Below, in pieces: positions 1 to 8,282 of a DNA stretch of 64,000 nt. This stretch comes from Pantoea rwandensis (GTDB lineage: Bacteria; Pseudomonadota; Gammaproteobacteria; Enterobacterales; Enterobacteriaceae). How positions within the stretch are numbered: position 1 is the stretch's first letter; each line of letters begins with the position of its first letter. The translations under genes were made by a program, and so were the position numbers. The notes below the pieces were generated by a model. The model did no database searches. It saw only the letters and a program-made list of their open reading frames with translations, and had not been told where the DNA came from. The stretch is taken from contig NZ_MLFR01000009.1 in NCBI RefSeq assembly GCF_002095475.1, forward strand, positions 1-64,000. Reading direction: 5' to 3'.

Positions 1-44
1 AAATCGTTTCATACGATAGGCACTGAAGAATGATTTCCAGATGT

Positions 45-120
<76 letters not shown>

Positions 121-186
121 AATCTCTGTTCATCCTGAACAATAGTAAAAATTCAAAACCCGAAAGATATCGAGATATTCCGCATT

Positions 187-393
187 GCGTGATGAATCGC
201 GCCATTACCGCTTCGTGCGCGCTGAGAGTGCTTATTCCGTCGAGATACCCCGCCTCACGTGCTTAATTGCGCGATGAATCGCGCCGCTACCGCTTCGTGC
301 GCGCTGAGAGTGCTTATTCCATCGAGATACCCCGCCTCACGTGCTTAATTGCGCGATGAATCGCGCCGCTACCGCTCTGTGCGCACGATTGTC
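187..393. repeat. 82-bp tandem repeat, about 2.5 copies
   Basis: Units begin at 187, 269 and 351, an exact 82-bp period; the third copy breaks down after about 35 bases. Copies 1 and 2 differ at only a few positions. Each unit opens with the near-palindrome GCGCGAT-GA-ATCGCGC (GCGTGAT in copy 1), able to form a short hairpin, and contains CCGCCTCACGTGCTTAATT. The stretch 121-443 between the tRNA and the rhodanese gene holds nothing else I can support: no plausible coding frame. It looks like a REP-type palindromic element amplified in tandem. Confidence 0.85.
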
Positions 394-443
394 AAACCCG
401 CACAAGCTTGTAACGGCGCAATTTATTGCGCACTGAGCAGCAC

Positions 444-2060
444 TCAAGCCATTGCGGTTGGCACTTGCGCAGGCAGCACGCGGAAACCATGGGTTCCATC
501 GCGATCCAACTGCGCCACCAAACCATATTCCCAATCCAGATAGGCTTGCATCACACCGGGTTCGATATCTGTGCCTTCATAGGGGCGGCGATAACGGTCA
601 ATCGCAGGTGACAGCAACTGTTGTTCGCCTTGCTCAGTTGGCAGCTTAGCCGCGCGCCAGGCAGCATTACCACCTTCTAGCACAAATACCGGTTTACCGG
701 TAAGCTCCGCCACCTGCTCCACGGCATAACCGGCCAGCAGGCTACTCCCACAGGTCAGCACATAGCGTCGCGCTTCAGGCAGTACGGCTTTACCTTGCTG
801 TTGCAACGTTGAGCGCAACAACCAACCCGCGCCGGGAATATGGTTGTTGAGGTGGTTGGCTCGAGTCGTAAAGTCCAGCACTTGCGTCTGTCCCTCCGCC
901 AGCCATTCTGCGAGCTGCTGTGGTGAGATAAATTCCGGCTGTGCAACCGGGGGCACCTTGGCTTTCCAGTTGCCGGTTGCACTGAAGTCACCCAACTGTA
1001 ACTCTTCTAACACCGAAACCTGCCAGCCCAACTGGGCCAGCCAGGAAGCTGTCATGTTGGCGCGCACGCCATCGTCATCCACTAGCACAATACGTGCGCC
1101 GCGTACGCTGGCGTAGTGGTCGGTTTCCTGTACCAGCTGTCCGCCGGGTACGTGACGGCTGCCTGGCAACTGACCCGCGACGTACTCTTCGGCATCCCGC
1201 ACATCAAACAGATAGGTAGTGCGCGGCTCCTGCTGCCAGCGTTTCAGGGTTGCCAATGGAATACGCTCCACACCAGCACGATCGGCGATGTTGCGTGCAT
1301 TATTGGCCGCCTGGCGCTGCGCCGTTTCACTGGTTTCACCGTAGCGACGTGACTGGCCATGGTCCAACGGGTGGCCCGCCAGCGTCCAGCCAATAGTGCC
1401 GTTGCGCAGGGCAAAAACCGGGTTGCGAATCCCGGCATTCACCAGCGATTGCGTACCGATAATGCTGCGCGTCCGTCCTGCGCAGTTCACAATCACGGTG
1501 GTTTCTGGCGAGGGGGCAAGGTCACGCACGCGCAATACCAATTCACCACCGGGTACACTGGTGGCACTTGGAATGCTCATGGTCTGGTACTCATCAAAAC
1601 GGCGGGCATCCAGTACTACCACGTTTGCGTCACTGTTGATGAGATGCTGCACTTCATCGGCGGACAGTGAAGGGGTGTGATTGTGATGTTCAACCAATTC
1701 ACCAAAGGCTTTGCTCGGTGAATTCACATCAATAAACAGTTCGCCACCTGCTGCTTGCCAACCGGTTAAGTCATCTTTCAGCAGCGCGACATTGCGGTAG
1801 CCGAGTGCAGCGAAACGCTCTGAAGCAGCCTGCGCTAACCCTTCGTCATTGTCATAGATCGTGATCGCTGTGCTCTGCTGAGGGATGCGATCCAGCAGCT
1901 CCAGCTCCAGTTTAGAAAGTGGAATATTGACCGCAAACAACGGATGGCCGGTGGCAAACAACGCTTCGTCACGCACATCAACAATGGCCACTTCCTGCTG
2001 CTGACGCAGTGCCTCAAGAATGTCCGCAGCCTGGCGGAAAGGGAAAACGGGTTTACTCAT
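444..2060 (-). CDS. four-domain rhodanese (thiosulfate sulfurtransferase-like)
   Basis: A 538-residue protein made of four tandem rhodanese folds, a cytosolic persulfide or sulfur-transfer protein. Domain 2 has the active loop CAGRTRS with Cys193; domain 4 has a Cys in the loop TCGSSLL near residue 440. In domains 1 and 3 the loop Cys is replaced by acidic residues (YDNDEG near 70, VDDDGV near 350), so these are probably inactive structural domains. The start ATG at 2058-2060 lies inside the last codons of the upstream dioxygenase gene (8-bp overlap), indicating translational coupling; an in-frame ATG further upstream would add 21 unlikely residues. It is the last gene of a four-gene organosulfur operon, so it probably handles the sulfane or sulfite sulfur released there. 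The natural sulfur donor cannot be read from sequence. Confidence 0.88.
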   Translation of the reverse strand: MSKPVFPFRQAADILEALRQQQEVAIVDVRDEALFATGHPLFAVNIPLSKLELELLDRIPQQSTAITIYDNDEGLAQAASERFAALGYRNVALLKDDLTGWQAAGGELFIDVNSPSKAFGELVEHHNHTPSLSADEVQHLINSDANVVVLDARRFDEYQTMSIPSATSVPGGELVLRVRDLAPSPETTVIVNCAGRTRSIIGTQSLVNAGIRNPVFALRNGTIGWTLAGHPLDHGQSRRYGETSETAQRQAANNARNIADRAGVERIPLATLKRWQQEPRTTYLFDVRDAEEYVAGQLPGSRHVPGGQLVQETDHYASVRGARIVLVDDDGVRANMTASWLAQLGWQVSVLEELQLGDFSATGNWKAKVPPVAQPEFISPQQLAEWLAEGQTQVLDFTTRANHLNNHIPGAGWLLRSTLQQQGKAVLPEARRYVLTCGSSLLAGYAVEQVAELTGKPVFVLEGGNAAWRAAKLPTEQGEQQLLSPAIDRYRRPYEGTDIEPGVMQAYLDWEYGLVAQLDRDGTHGFRVLPAQVPTAMA

Positions 2061-2643
2061 GTGATAGATCCCAAATGTTCGGTAAGTAACGGTTGCTGTA
2101 ACCGGAGATAAACTGTTTTTCACTGCCGTCTTCGCGATACACCGCGCGTTTTACCGCGCCAATATTGGCGCCATACACGTGGATGCTGATCGAGACGCGA
2201 TCGTCATAGGCATTGCTGACACGATGGATATCGCCGACGGTGGGCGAGACGGCTTCAACGCTGCCGGGATCGAGACGCACCGGAGCGCCTTCCGGCTGCA
2301 GGCCGTGCGGCCCCGGCTGCCAGGATTGTGATATTTCCGCCCCGCGCAACATGCCAATCAAACCCCACACGCGATGGTCGTGAATCGGCGTTTGCTGGCC
2401 CGGCCCCCAAACGAAGCTCACTACGGAAAAGCGCTGCTGGGCATCGGCGTAAAGCAGATATTGTTGATAATGTTCGGGGTGCGGCTGGGTATAGGCTTCA
2501 TCGAGCCAGTCGTCATACTGGATCAAGTCGGCCAGCCAAGCACTGCCCTGTTCTAAAACAGTCGCTTCATCGGGATTCTTGTCGAGTAACGTAGCCAGAT
2601 TAGCGACAAAATCGCGTAAACGCTGATGCTGATAGACACTCAT
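2053..2643 (-). CDS. cysteine dioxygenase-family thiol dioxygenase (cupin)
   Basis: A 196-residue mononuclear non-heme iron dioxygenase that adds O2 to a thiol to give a sulfinate. The iron ligands are visible as His88 and His90 (motif PIHDH) and His140. A Ser153-x-His155-x-Tyr157 triad is present, as in characterised thiol dioxygenases. Near residues 60-64, where mammalian cysteine dioxygenase has the carboxylate-binding Arg, this protein reads HYQQYLL, which fits the Gln-type branch that includes 3-mercaptopropionate dioxygenases; the substrate may therefore not be cysteine (inference). Its start overlaps the binding-protein stop as ATGA, and its end overlaps the rhodanese start, so all three are co-translated. 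Confidence 0.88.
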   Translation of the reverse strand: MSVYQHQRLRDFVANLATLLDKNPDEATVLEQGSAWLADLIQYDDWLDEAYTQPHPEHYQQYLLYADAQQRFSVVSFVWGPGQQTPIHDHRVWGLIGMLRGAEISQSWQPGPHGLQPEGAPVRLDPGSVEAVSPTVGDIHRVSNAYDDRVSISIHVYGANIGAVKRAVYREDGSEKQFISGYSNRYLPNIWDLSHE

Positions 2644-3623
2644 GATTTATCTCCCGGCGCGCTTTTGGCGACCTGATTGGCCTGAGCAGACAAACTAAAA
2701 TCAAAGGCTTTGCTGACATCAATCGCCTTTGGCAATACCTGATAGCGATGGAAGAAGTCGGCAGATTTTTGCAGCGTAGGGATCAGGTTGGCATCAAACA
2801 CCAGCGGACGAATGCGTGCATCGGCAATCCAGCTACTGGTGATGTTGGTAGGCATATTCAGTGTCTTGCCTAACACGCTGGCAAATTCCTGTGGATGTTG
2901 CTGCGCCCATATTTGTGCTTTCGCCAGGCGTGCTAACAGGTCGGCAATGGCTTTACGTTTACCGGCATCACTCAACGCCTCGTCACGTGCCAGCGCATAC
3001 GAATAACCGGACATAATGCCTTTGCCACCGCCGTCCGGGACGCGCACCGTGCCATCCACTGCGGTAGAGGTAGCGATGTAGGGCTCCCAAGGTGCCCAAG
3101 CGGATACCGCTCCTGACGTTAGCGCGGCATGGCCATCCACCGGGCCCAGGAAGCGCATTGTGACGTCATCAGGCTTTAACCCGGCGCGTTCCAGCAGACC
3201 TAGCAGCAGATAATGTCCCCAGCCACCTCTATTCACCGCGATCTGCTTGCCTTTCAAATCTTGCAAACGATGAATACCAGCGTTGGGCCGCGTGAGCAGG
3301 GCAATACTGTCAGGGTTATTCTGCCAAGCCCCCACGGCCTTGACGGGGGCGCCAGCAGCAAATACAAACAGGAATGGCAGATCGCCCGTGAAGCCAACGT
3401 CGAGCGCACCGGCATTTAACGCCTCTTGCACAGGTGCACCTGAGTCAAATGCAGTGAGTTTGAGATCGTAAGGCAGGTTGTTAAGTTCGCCAGAGGCCTT
3501 TAATGCAGCAAAACGATCGCCTTTAACATCGCCCAAACGCAGCGTGACTTTATCGGCGGCAAAAAGCGGATTGAGCGTGGAGAGCGCCAGCGCAACACCG
3601 GTAAACAGTGCAGCCAGACGCAT
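2640..3623 (-). CDS. sulfonate-type ABC transporter substrate-binding protein
   Basis: A 327-residue periplasmic solute-binding protein of the SsuA/TauA (NMT1-like) family. The N-terminus MRLAALFTGVALALS followed by NPLFA-AD is a Sec signal peptide cleaved after about residue 22. The mature part carries the family features: a GDVKGDRF-type beginning, then KGKQIAVNRGGWGHYLLLGLL near the hinge and SAWAPWEPYI in the second lobe. Family members bind alkanesulfonates, taurine or similar organosulfur anions. It sits between the monooxygenase gene (the two genes share base 3623) and the dioxygenase gene (ATGA overlap). No permease or ATPase gene is nearby, so it must borrow a transporter encoded elsewhere or do something other than import. 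Confidence 0.85.
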   Translation of the reverse strand: MRLAALFTGVALALSTLNPLFAADKVTLRLGDVKGDRFAALKASGELNNLPYDLKLTAFDSGAPVQEALNAGALDVGFTGDLPFLFVFAAGAPVKAVGAWQNNPDSIALLTRPNAGIHRLQDLKGKQIAVNRGGWGHYLLLGLLERAGLKPDDVTMRFLGPVDGHAALTSGAVSAWAPWEPYIATSTAVDGTVRVPDGGGKGIMSGYSYALARDEALSDAGKRKAIADLLARLAKAQIWAQQHPQEFASVLGKTLNMPTNITSSWIADARIRPLVFDANLIPTLQKSADFFHRYQVLPKAIDVSKAFDFSLSAQANQVAKSAPGDKS

Positions 3624-4712
3624 CAGGCGCTCCTTTTTTCAGTGACGTCCAGCGCAGCCACTTTTTCACGCGTCAGTGGGATCAGCTCCTGACCATATTC
3701 CACCGCATCATTCAGCGGATCGAAGCCGCGAATCAATACGCTGTGAATGCCGAGGCGATAGTATTCCAACAGCGCGTCGGAAACCTGGTCGGCGGTTCCT
3801 ACTAGCGCGGTGGAGTTGTAGCCGCCTTGCACCAGCTTAGCGACACCGGTCCATAACACTTTGTCCAAACGATCGCCTTCATTGGCGGCCGCCAGCAGAC
3901 GCTGCGCTCCGACGCTTTGCGGCTTGGGTTTGCCAAAAGCAAAACCGGTCTCTTGCAGTTGCTTTTCGGCCAGTTCACGGATGTGCTCGGCGCGCTCCCA
4001 AGCTTCTTTCTCGGTTTTACCGATGATCGGACGGAACGAGATATTGAAATCAATTTCACGCCCGTGCTGAGCCGCAGCGGCTCGCACGTTGCGCACCGTC
4101 TCTTCCGCGCCTTTCAGCGGTTCGCCCCACAAAGCAAACACATCGGCATGACGGGCAGCCACATCAATCGCTTCCTGTGACGATCCGCCAAAATAGACCG
4201 GCAGTTTGTTCTGTACGGGCTTGATGGCAGAAAACGCCTGCTCAGCCTGGTAAAAGTTTCCCTTATGATCATAAGGCTGGCTGGATTCCAGACTCTGCCT
4301 GAGCACGGTGAGGAATTCGTCGCTGCGCGCGTAGCGTTCAGCCTTATTGAGGAAATCGCCATCGCGGCGCTGCTCGACATCGCTGCCACCACTGATGATA
4401 TGCACCGCCAGACGACCGTCGGTGAGATGATCGAGTGAGGCCAGCTTGCGTGCTGCCAGCGTAGGGGAGACAAAGCCTGGACGGTGTGCCAGCAGGAATT
4501 TCAGTTTGGAAGTGTGTGCCGCCGCATGCGCGGTGACCAGGAATCCATCCGGCTGATCGGACCAATAACCCACCAGAATGCGGTCAAATCCCGCTTCTTC
4601 ATGGGCGCGGGAAAAAACGCGCGATGTAGTCTTTATCGAACAGCGGACCGCTAGCCGGGATAATCTCGGAAGCCAGACGGTGGCCAATCATGCCAAGAAA
4701 TTGAATGCTCAT
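3623..4712 (-). pseudogene. LLM-class flavin-dependent monooxygenase (SsuD-like), frameshifted near its start
   Basis: First gene of the organosulfur operon. Family members use FMNH2 and O2 to cleave C-S bonds of alkanesulfonates or sulfones. Translation from ATG 4710-4712, with an AGATTCTCC-complement Shine-Dalgarno (GGAG), gives MSIQFLGMIGHRLASEI and continues to about residue 33, IARF, then hits a stop. The rest (SRAHEEAGFDRILVG onward) is in another frame. Removing one base from the run of six A at 4612-4617 (plus strand) restores a continuous protein of 362 residues, the normal family length, with GGSSQEAIDVAARHADVFALWGE-type flavin-binding features. All other codons look intact, so this is either a recent mutation, a slippery phase-variable tract or a sequencing error. 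Without repair, only a start further inside could be used. Confidence 0.8.
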
Positions 4713-4879
4713 ACGATTCTCCAGATGTGACGTTATGGAGAAAAACTACGGGCGCAGGCAACCGTGACGGAAATTCAATATTGTGCAAAGGTTTTGCGAA
4801 TGTTGGGGAAGCAGCGGATGACGGGGGAACTATGGGGTTGAACGCGAGATAGAACAGAAAGGCATAAATAAGAAGAGAA

Positions 4880-4899
4880 GGGCGAGCCGCAGCTCGCCC
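4880..4899 (-). terminator. terminator of nupC
   Basis: Perfect hairpin GGGCGAGC-CGCA-GCTCGCCC six bases past the nupC stop. Read on the minus strand, the stem is followed by the T-rich stretch TTCTCTTCTTATTT. The T tract is interrupted, so termination efficiency is uncertain. Confidence 0.65.
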
Positions 4900-4905
4900 G
4901 GTACA

Positions 4906-6096
4906 TCAGAAGGCCAGAACCAGACCGGCGATAGCAGCAGAGAGCACGCTCACCAGGGTTGAACCGTACAGCAGTTTCAGGCCGAAGCGCGAAACCACGT
5001 TACCCTGTTCTTCGTTCAAGCCCTTAATCGCACCTGCCACAATCCCGATTGAAGAGAAGTTCGCGAAAGAGACGAGGAACACAGACAGGATACCTTCCGC
5101 ATGTGGAGAGAGCTGACCGGCAATTTTCTGCAGGTCCATCATCGCCACGAATTCGTTTGAAACCAGCTTGGTCGCCATGATACTGCCCACCTGCAGCGCT
5201 TCGCTGGACGGTACGCCCATCACCCACGCAAACGGATAGAACACATAACCGAGCACACCCTGGAAGCTGATGCCGAAGATCAGGTCAAACAGCGCATTCA
5301 GGCCGGAAATCAAGGCGATAAAACCAATCAGCATAGCGGCAACAATGATCGCCACTTTGAAACCGGCGAGGATGTATTCACCCAGCATTTCGAAGAAGCT
5401 CTGACCCTTGTGCAGATCCTGCAACTGCAGATCTTCTTCGCTATCGACGCGGTAAGGGTTAATCAGTGACAACACGATAAAGGTGCTGAACATGTTCAAT
5501 ACCAGCGCAGCCACCACGTACTTCGGTTGCAGCATGGTCATATAGGCGCCCACGATGGACATCGAAACCGTCGACATCGCCGTAGCGGCCATGGTGTACA
5601 TACGACGCTGAGACATTTTGCCGAGAATATCTTTATACGCGATGAAGTTTTCTGACTGTCCCAAAATCAGAGAGCTCACGGCATTAAAGGATTCCAGCTT
5701 GCCCATTCCGTTCACTTTTGACAGCACGGTACCGATGCCGCGGATAACCCAAGGCAGGATACGGAAATGCTGCAAAATACCGATCAGGGCCGAGATGAAC
5801 ACAATCGGGCACAGAACATTAAGGAAGAAGAAGGCCAGGCCTTTCTCACTCATGTTGCCAAACACGAAGTTGGTGCCTTCGGCGGCGTACTTGAGCAGAT
5901 GGTCAAACACCCCCGCAAACCCTTTCACGAAGCCGAGGCCCGCTTCAGAGTTAAGGAAGAACCACGCCAGCAGAACTTCAATCACCAGAAGCTGGACGAT
6001 ATAGCGAATGCGAATGCTTTTACGATCGTGACTGACCAGTAAGGCCAGTGCGGCTACCACCACTAATGCCAAAAGAAAGTGCAAAATATGGGACAT
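4906..6096 (-). CDS. nupC: nucleoside permease NupC
   Basis: A 396-residue inner-membrane concentrative nucleoside transporter (CNT family) importing pyrimidine and some purine nucleosides with protons. The sequence matches E. coli NupC almost end to end from memory, including the diagnostic stretches [46 protein letters not shown] and [20 protein letters not shown]. Many hydrophobic segments span the whole length. Length is close to the E. coli protein (400). It is transcribed away from mntH; the 368-bp gap holds a CRP-like site and a palindrome that could serve its promoter, as nupC is known to be CRP/CytR-controlled in E. coli. Confidence 0.97.
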   Translation of the reverse strand: MSHILHFLLALVVVAALALLVSHDRKSIRIRYIVQLLVIEVLLAWFFLNSEAGLGFVKGFAGVFDHLLKYAAEGTNFVFGNMSEKGLAFFFLNVLCPIVFISALIGILQHFRILPWVIRGIGTVLSKVNGMGKLESFNAVSSLILGQSENFIAYKDILGKMSQRRMYTMAATAMSTVSMSIVGAYMTMLQPKYVVAALVLNMFSTFIVLSLINPYRVDSEEDLQLQDLHKGQSFFEMLGEYILAGFKVAIIVAAMLIGFIALISGLNALFDLIFGISFQGVLGYVFYPFAWVMGVPSSEALQVGSIMATKLVSNEFVAMMDLQKIAGQLSPHAEGILSVFLVSFANFSSIGIVAGAIKGLNEEQGNVVSRFGLKLLYGSTLVSVLSAAIAGLVLAF

Positions 6097-6142
6097 GTCG
6101 GCTCCAAATTTGAGGAGGGTTGTATTTTGTTGCGTATTCTAT

Positions 6143-6180
6143 GTAACGCGTTACTTAAAAACGAGATCAAAACCACATTA
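6143..6180 (-). promoter_or_regulatory. nupC upstream control region: 12-bp palindrome and CRP-like site
   Basis: GTAACGCGTTAC at 6143-6154 is a perfect palindrome. Adjacent, on the minus strand at 6159-6180, TGTGG-N6-TCTCG resembles the CRP consensus TGTGA-N6-TCACA (one good half, one weak half). A GTTGCGTA stretch just left (about 6130-6137) resembles a CytR half-site. E. coli nupC is activated by CRP and repressed by CytR, so the arrangement is plausible, but none of these sites is strong on its own. The rest of 6097-6332 is AT-rich with nothing I recognise. Confidence 0.4.
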
Positions 6181-6332
6181 TAAGTATTCGATATCGACTA
6201 ATTTCTAAGAAAAGTCTTACCGCTCACAACCTGTTCACAAACTCTTCACAAGAAATATCCACAAAAACATTGTCTATAAAATAACCCAAGAGTAGAGTGA
6301 TTCCTGTTGCAAACATTTTGGCAAGATCTGGC

Positions 6333-6362
6333 TTTACCGCAAGATATAGCAATGGCTATACT
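6333..6362 (+). promoter_or_regulatory. predicted mntH promoter
   Basis: TTTACC at 6333-6338 and TATACT at 6357-6362 are separated by 18 bp, a fair sigma-70 match. The MntR palindrome covers the spacer and the -10, which is the expected geometry for repression. Confidence 0.5.
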
Positions 6363-6363
6363 T
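6341..6363. promoter_or_regulatory. MntR operator of mntH
   Basis: An imperfect palindrome reading AAGATATAGC-AAT-GGCTATACTT, a near match to the enterobacterial MntR box (AACATAGC-AAA-GGCTATGTT). It lies about 100 bp upstream of the mntH start and overlaps the -10 of the predicted promoter, consistent with manganese-dependent repression. Confidence 0.8.
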
Positions 6364-6464
6364 CATAGCACCATCTATTAATACGATAACTAAAATCGAA
6401 TTCACTTGCCTTGGTGGCTCTGTATTCTGTACGGGTCAACAAGCGTTAGGACAGGGTCCACACT

Positions 6465-7706
6465 ATGTCAGAAAGCCGCACCGCTGAGCGCGCCGCTCGC
6501 GGAGCCAGAAAGATTAAACTCGCGCTGCTCGGCCCTGCCTTCATCGCGGCGATTGGCTACATCGATCCCGGTAACTTTGCCACCAATATTCAGGCAGGTG
6601 CGGCCTACGGCTACAAGCTGCTTTGGGTGGTGGTCTGGGCCAACGTGATGGCGATGCTGATTCAGCTCATGTCCGCCAAACTAGGGATTGCTACCGGCAA
6701 AAATCTTGCCGAGCATATCCGCGATCGTTTTCCACGTCCTGCCGTATGGTTCTATTGGGTGCAGGCTGAAATCATTGCTATGGCGACCGATCTCGCTGAA
6801 TTCATTGGTGCGGCGCTGGGGTTCAAGTTGTTGCTCGGCATATCGCTGCTACAAGGTGCAGTGTTAACTGGGGTAGCCACTTACCTGATTTTGATGTTGC
6901 AAAACCGCGGGCAGAAACCGTTGGAGCTGGTGATCGGTGGGCTACTGCTGTTTGTGGCGGCAGCCTATATTGTTGAGCTGTTTTTCTCACAGCCAAAAGT
7001 GAGTGAACTGGTCACTGGCATGGCGCTGCCTTCACTGCCTTCATCAGATGCGGTGTTTCTGGCTGCCGGTGTACTGGGTGCCACCATTATGCCGCATGTG
7101 ATTTACCTGCACTCAGCGTTGACGCAACACGGCAACATTGGCAGCAAAGCGGATCGCTATTCATCTACCAAACTGGATGTGGCGATTGCCATGACCATCG
7201 CGGGTTTTGTGAATTTGGCGATGATGGCGACGGCGGCGGCGGCTTTCCACTTTAGCGGTCATACCAGCATTGTGGATCTCGATCAGGCTTATTTGACGCT
7301 GCAACCGCTACTCGGCCATGCGGCAGCAATCGTGTTTGGTTTGAGCCTCGTTGCCGCAGGTTTGTCATCTACCGTAGTCGGTACTTTGGCAGGGCAGGTG
7401 GTGATGCAGGGCTTTATTCGCTTCCATATCCCGCTGTGGCTGCGTCGCACCATCACTATGCTGCCTTCCTTTATCGTGATCTGGGCCGGTTGGGATCCGA
7501 CGCGCATTCTGGTGATGAGCCAGGTGCTACTCAGCTTTGGTATCGCGCTGGCGTTGATTCCGTTGCTTGCCTTTACCGGCAATCGTGAATTGATGGGCGA
7601 TGAGATGGTGAATTCACGCCTGATGCAGAACGCCGGTCGTCTGATTGTGGTGTTGGTGGTGGCGCTAAATCTCTATTTGCTGGTGGGTGAAGCGCTCGGC
7701 TGGTAA
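6465..7706 (+). CDS. mntH: manganese/divalent metal:proton symporter MntH (Nramp)
   Basis: A 413-residue Nramp-family inner-membrane importer of Mn2+ (and Fe2+). The two metal-site signatures are present: DPGN at residues 34-37 in the first transmembrane helix, and MPH in [13 protein letters not shown] in helix 6. Eleven or so hydrophobic segments are spread along the chain, and the length equals the E. coli protein (412). An ATG with an AGGGTCC-type weak Shine-Dalgarno starts it. Its promoter carries an MntR box, and a strong hairpin terminator follows 30 bp past the stop. The nupC-mntH-ypeC order is the E. coli order. Confidence 0.97.
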   Translation: MSESRTAERAARGARKIKLALLGPAFIAAIGYIDPGNFATNIQAGAAYGYKLLWVVVWANVMAMLIQLMSAKLGIATGKNLAEHIRDRFPRPAVWFYWVQAEIIAMATDLAEFIGAALGFKLLLGISLLQGAVLTGVATYLILMLQNRGQKPLELVIGGLLLFVAAAYIVELFFSQPKVSELVTGMALPSLPSSDAVFLAAGVLGATIMPHVIYLHSALTQHGNIGSKADRYSSTKLDVAIAMTIAGFVNLAMMATAAAAFHFSGHTSIVDLDQAYLTLQPLLGHAAAIVFGLSLVAAGLSSTVVGTLAGQVVMQGFIRFHIPLWLRRTITMLPSFIVIWAGWDPTRILVMSQVLLSFGIALALIPLLAFTGNRELMGDEMVNSRLMQNAGRLIVVLVVALNLYLLVGEALGW

Positions 7707-7736
7707 CTATTCGGTTGGTCAGCATGAAGAAAAGAA

Positions 7737-7763
7737 AATCCCGGCTATTAGGCCGGGATTTTT
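7737..7763 (+). terminator. bidirectional terminator between mntH and the ypeC-like gene
   Basis: Stem AATCCCGGC / GCCGGGATT with a six-base loop, followed by TTT on the plus strand and preceded by AAAAG, so it can also serve the converging minus-strand gene. Confidence 0.85.
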
Positions 7764-7766
7764 GTA

Positions 7767-8123
7767 TTAATGATGATGGTGATCGTGATGGTCGCGGCGA
7801 TCATCGTGGCGATGGTCATGACGCCAATGGTCACGGCGTTCCCGCTCATGCCAACGGCGTTCACGCTCACGTTCGTAAGCCTGATGACGACGCCACTCTT
7901 CATGACGCCACCAGCGGCGATCATTATATTGATAGCGATCGTTCCACCAACGTGGTTCACGCCAGCGACCACCGTCCCAATAATTGCCGTGGCGATCGCG
8001 ATCGCCGAGATGCAGCGTAACGCCTGGACCCAAATTGATGGTGGCACTATTGGCTTCTGCTGTGTGCATCGCCAGGGGTGAGAGTGTTGCCAGCAAGGCG
8101 GCAAACAAAATTGCACGTTTCAT
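7767..8123 (-). CDS. ypeC: YpeC-like secreted DUF2502 protein, His/Arg/Asp-rich
   Basis: A 118-residue exported protein. Residues 1 to about 25 (MKRAILFAALLATLSPLAMH, then TAEA) form a Sec signal peptide. A short conserved part, ATINLGPGVTLHLGDRDRHGNYWDG, matches the DUF2502 family to which E. coli YpeC belongs; the location beside mntH agrees. The rest is low-complexity: Trp/Arg-rich, then an almost pure Arg/Asp/His tail ending in HHDHHHH, longer than in E. coli YpeC as I recall it. The tail could bind metal, which would suit the mntH neighbourhood, but this is a guess. Start supported by AAGGAGAAG six bases upstream. Function unknown. Confidence 0.8.
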   Translation of the reverse strand: MKRAILFAALLATLSPLAMHTAEANSATINLGPGVTLHLGDRDRHGNYWDGGRWREPRWWNDRYQYNDRRWWRHEEWRRHQAYERERERRWHERERRDHWRHDHRHDDRRDHHDHHHH

Positions 8124-8253
8124 AACTTCTCCTTTTCAGTGGCTTATCACTGCCACCGTTGCGCTAGTGTGCCACATCGGTCCAGTGTTGCCTTGAGAGT
8201 GAGTCTGAAAACGCTGAGGGAAATCTGAATTGAGAATTTTCTGCTGCGGAAAA

Positions 8254-8273
8254 CACCCGGCCTGAGCCGGGTG
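8254..8273 (-). terminator. terminator of the aldo-keto reductase gene
   Basis: Perfect eight-base-pair stem CACCCGGC-CTGA-GCCGGGTG; on the minus strand it is followed by TTTTCC. It sits ten bases past the stop. Confidence 0.8.
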
Positions 8274-8282
8274 GGTAAACGT

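Noticed and set aside
187-393. CRISPR array
   Set aside because: Only about two and a half long units with no short repeat/unique spacer alternation.
7715-8081. Frames opposite the ypeC-like gene encoding Asp/His- or Ile/Met-rich chains
   Set aside because: They mirror the low-complexity codons of the real gene, which has a signal peptide and ribosome site.
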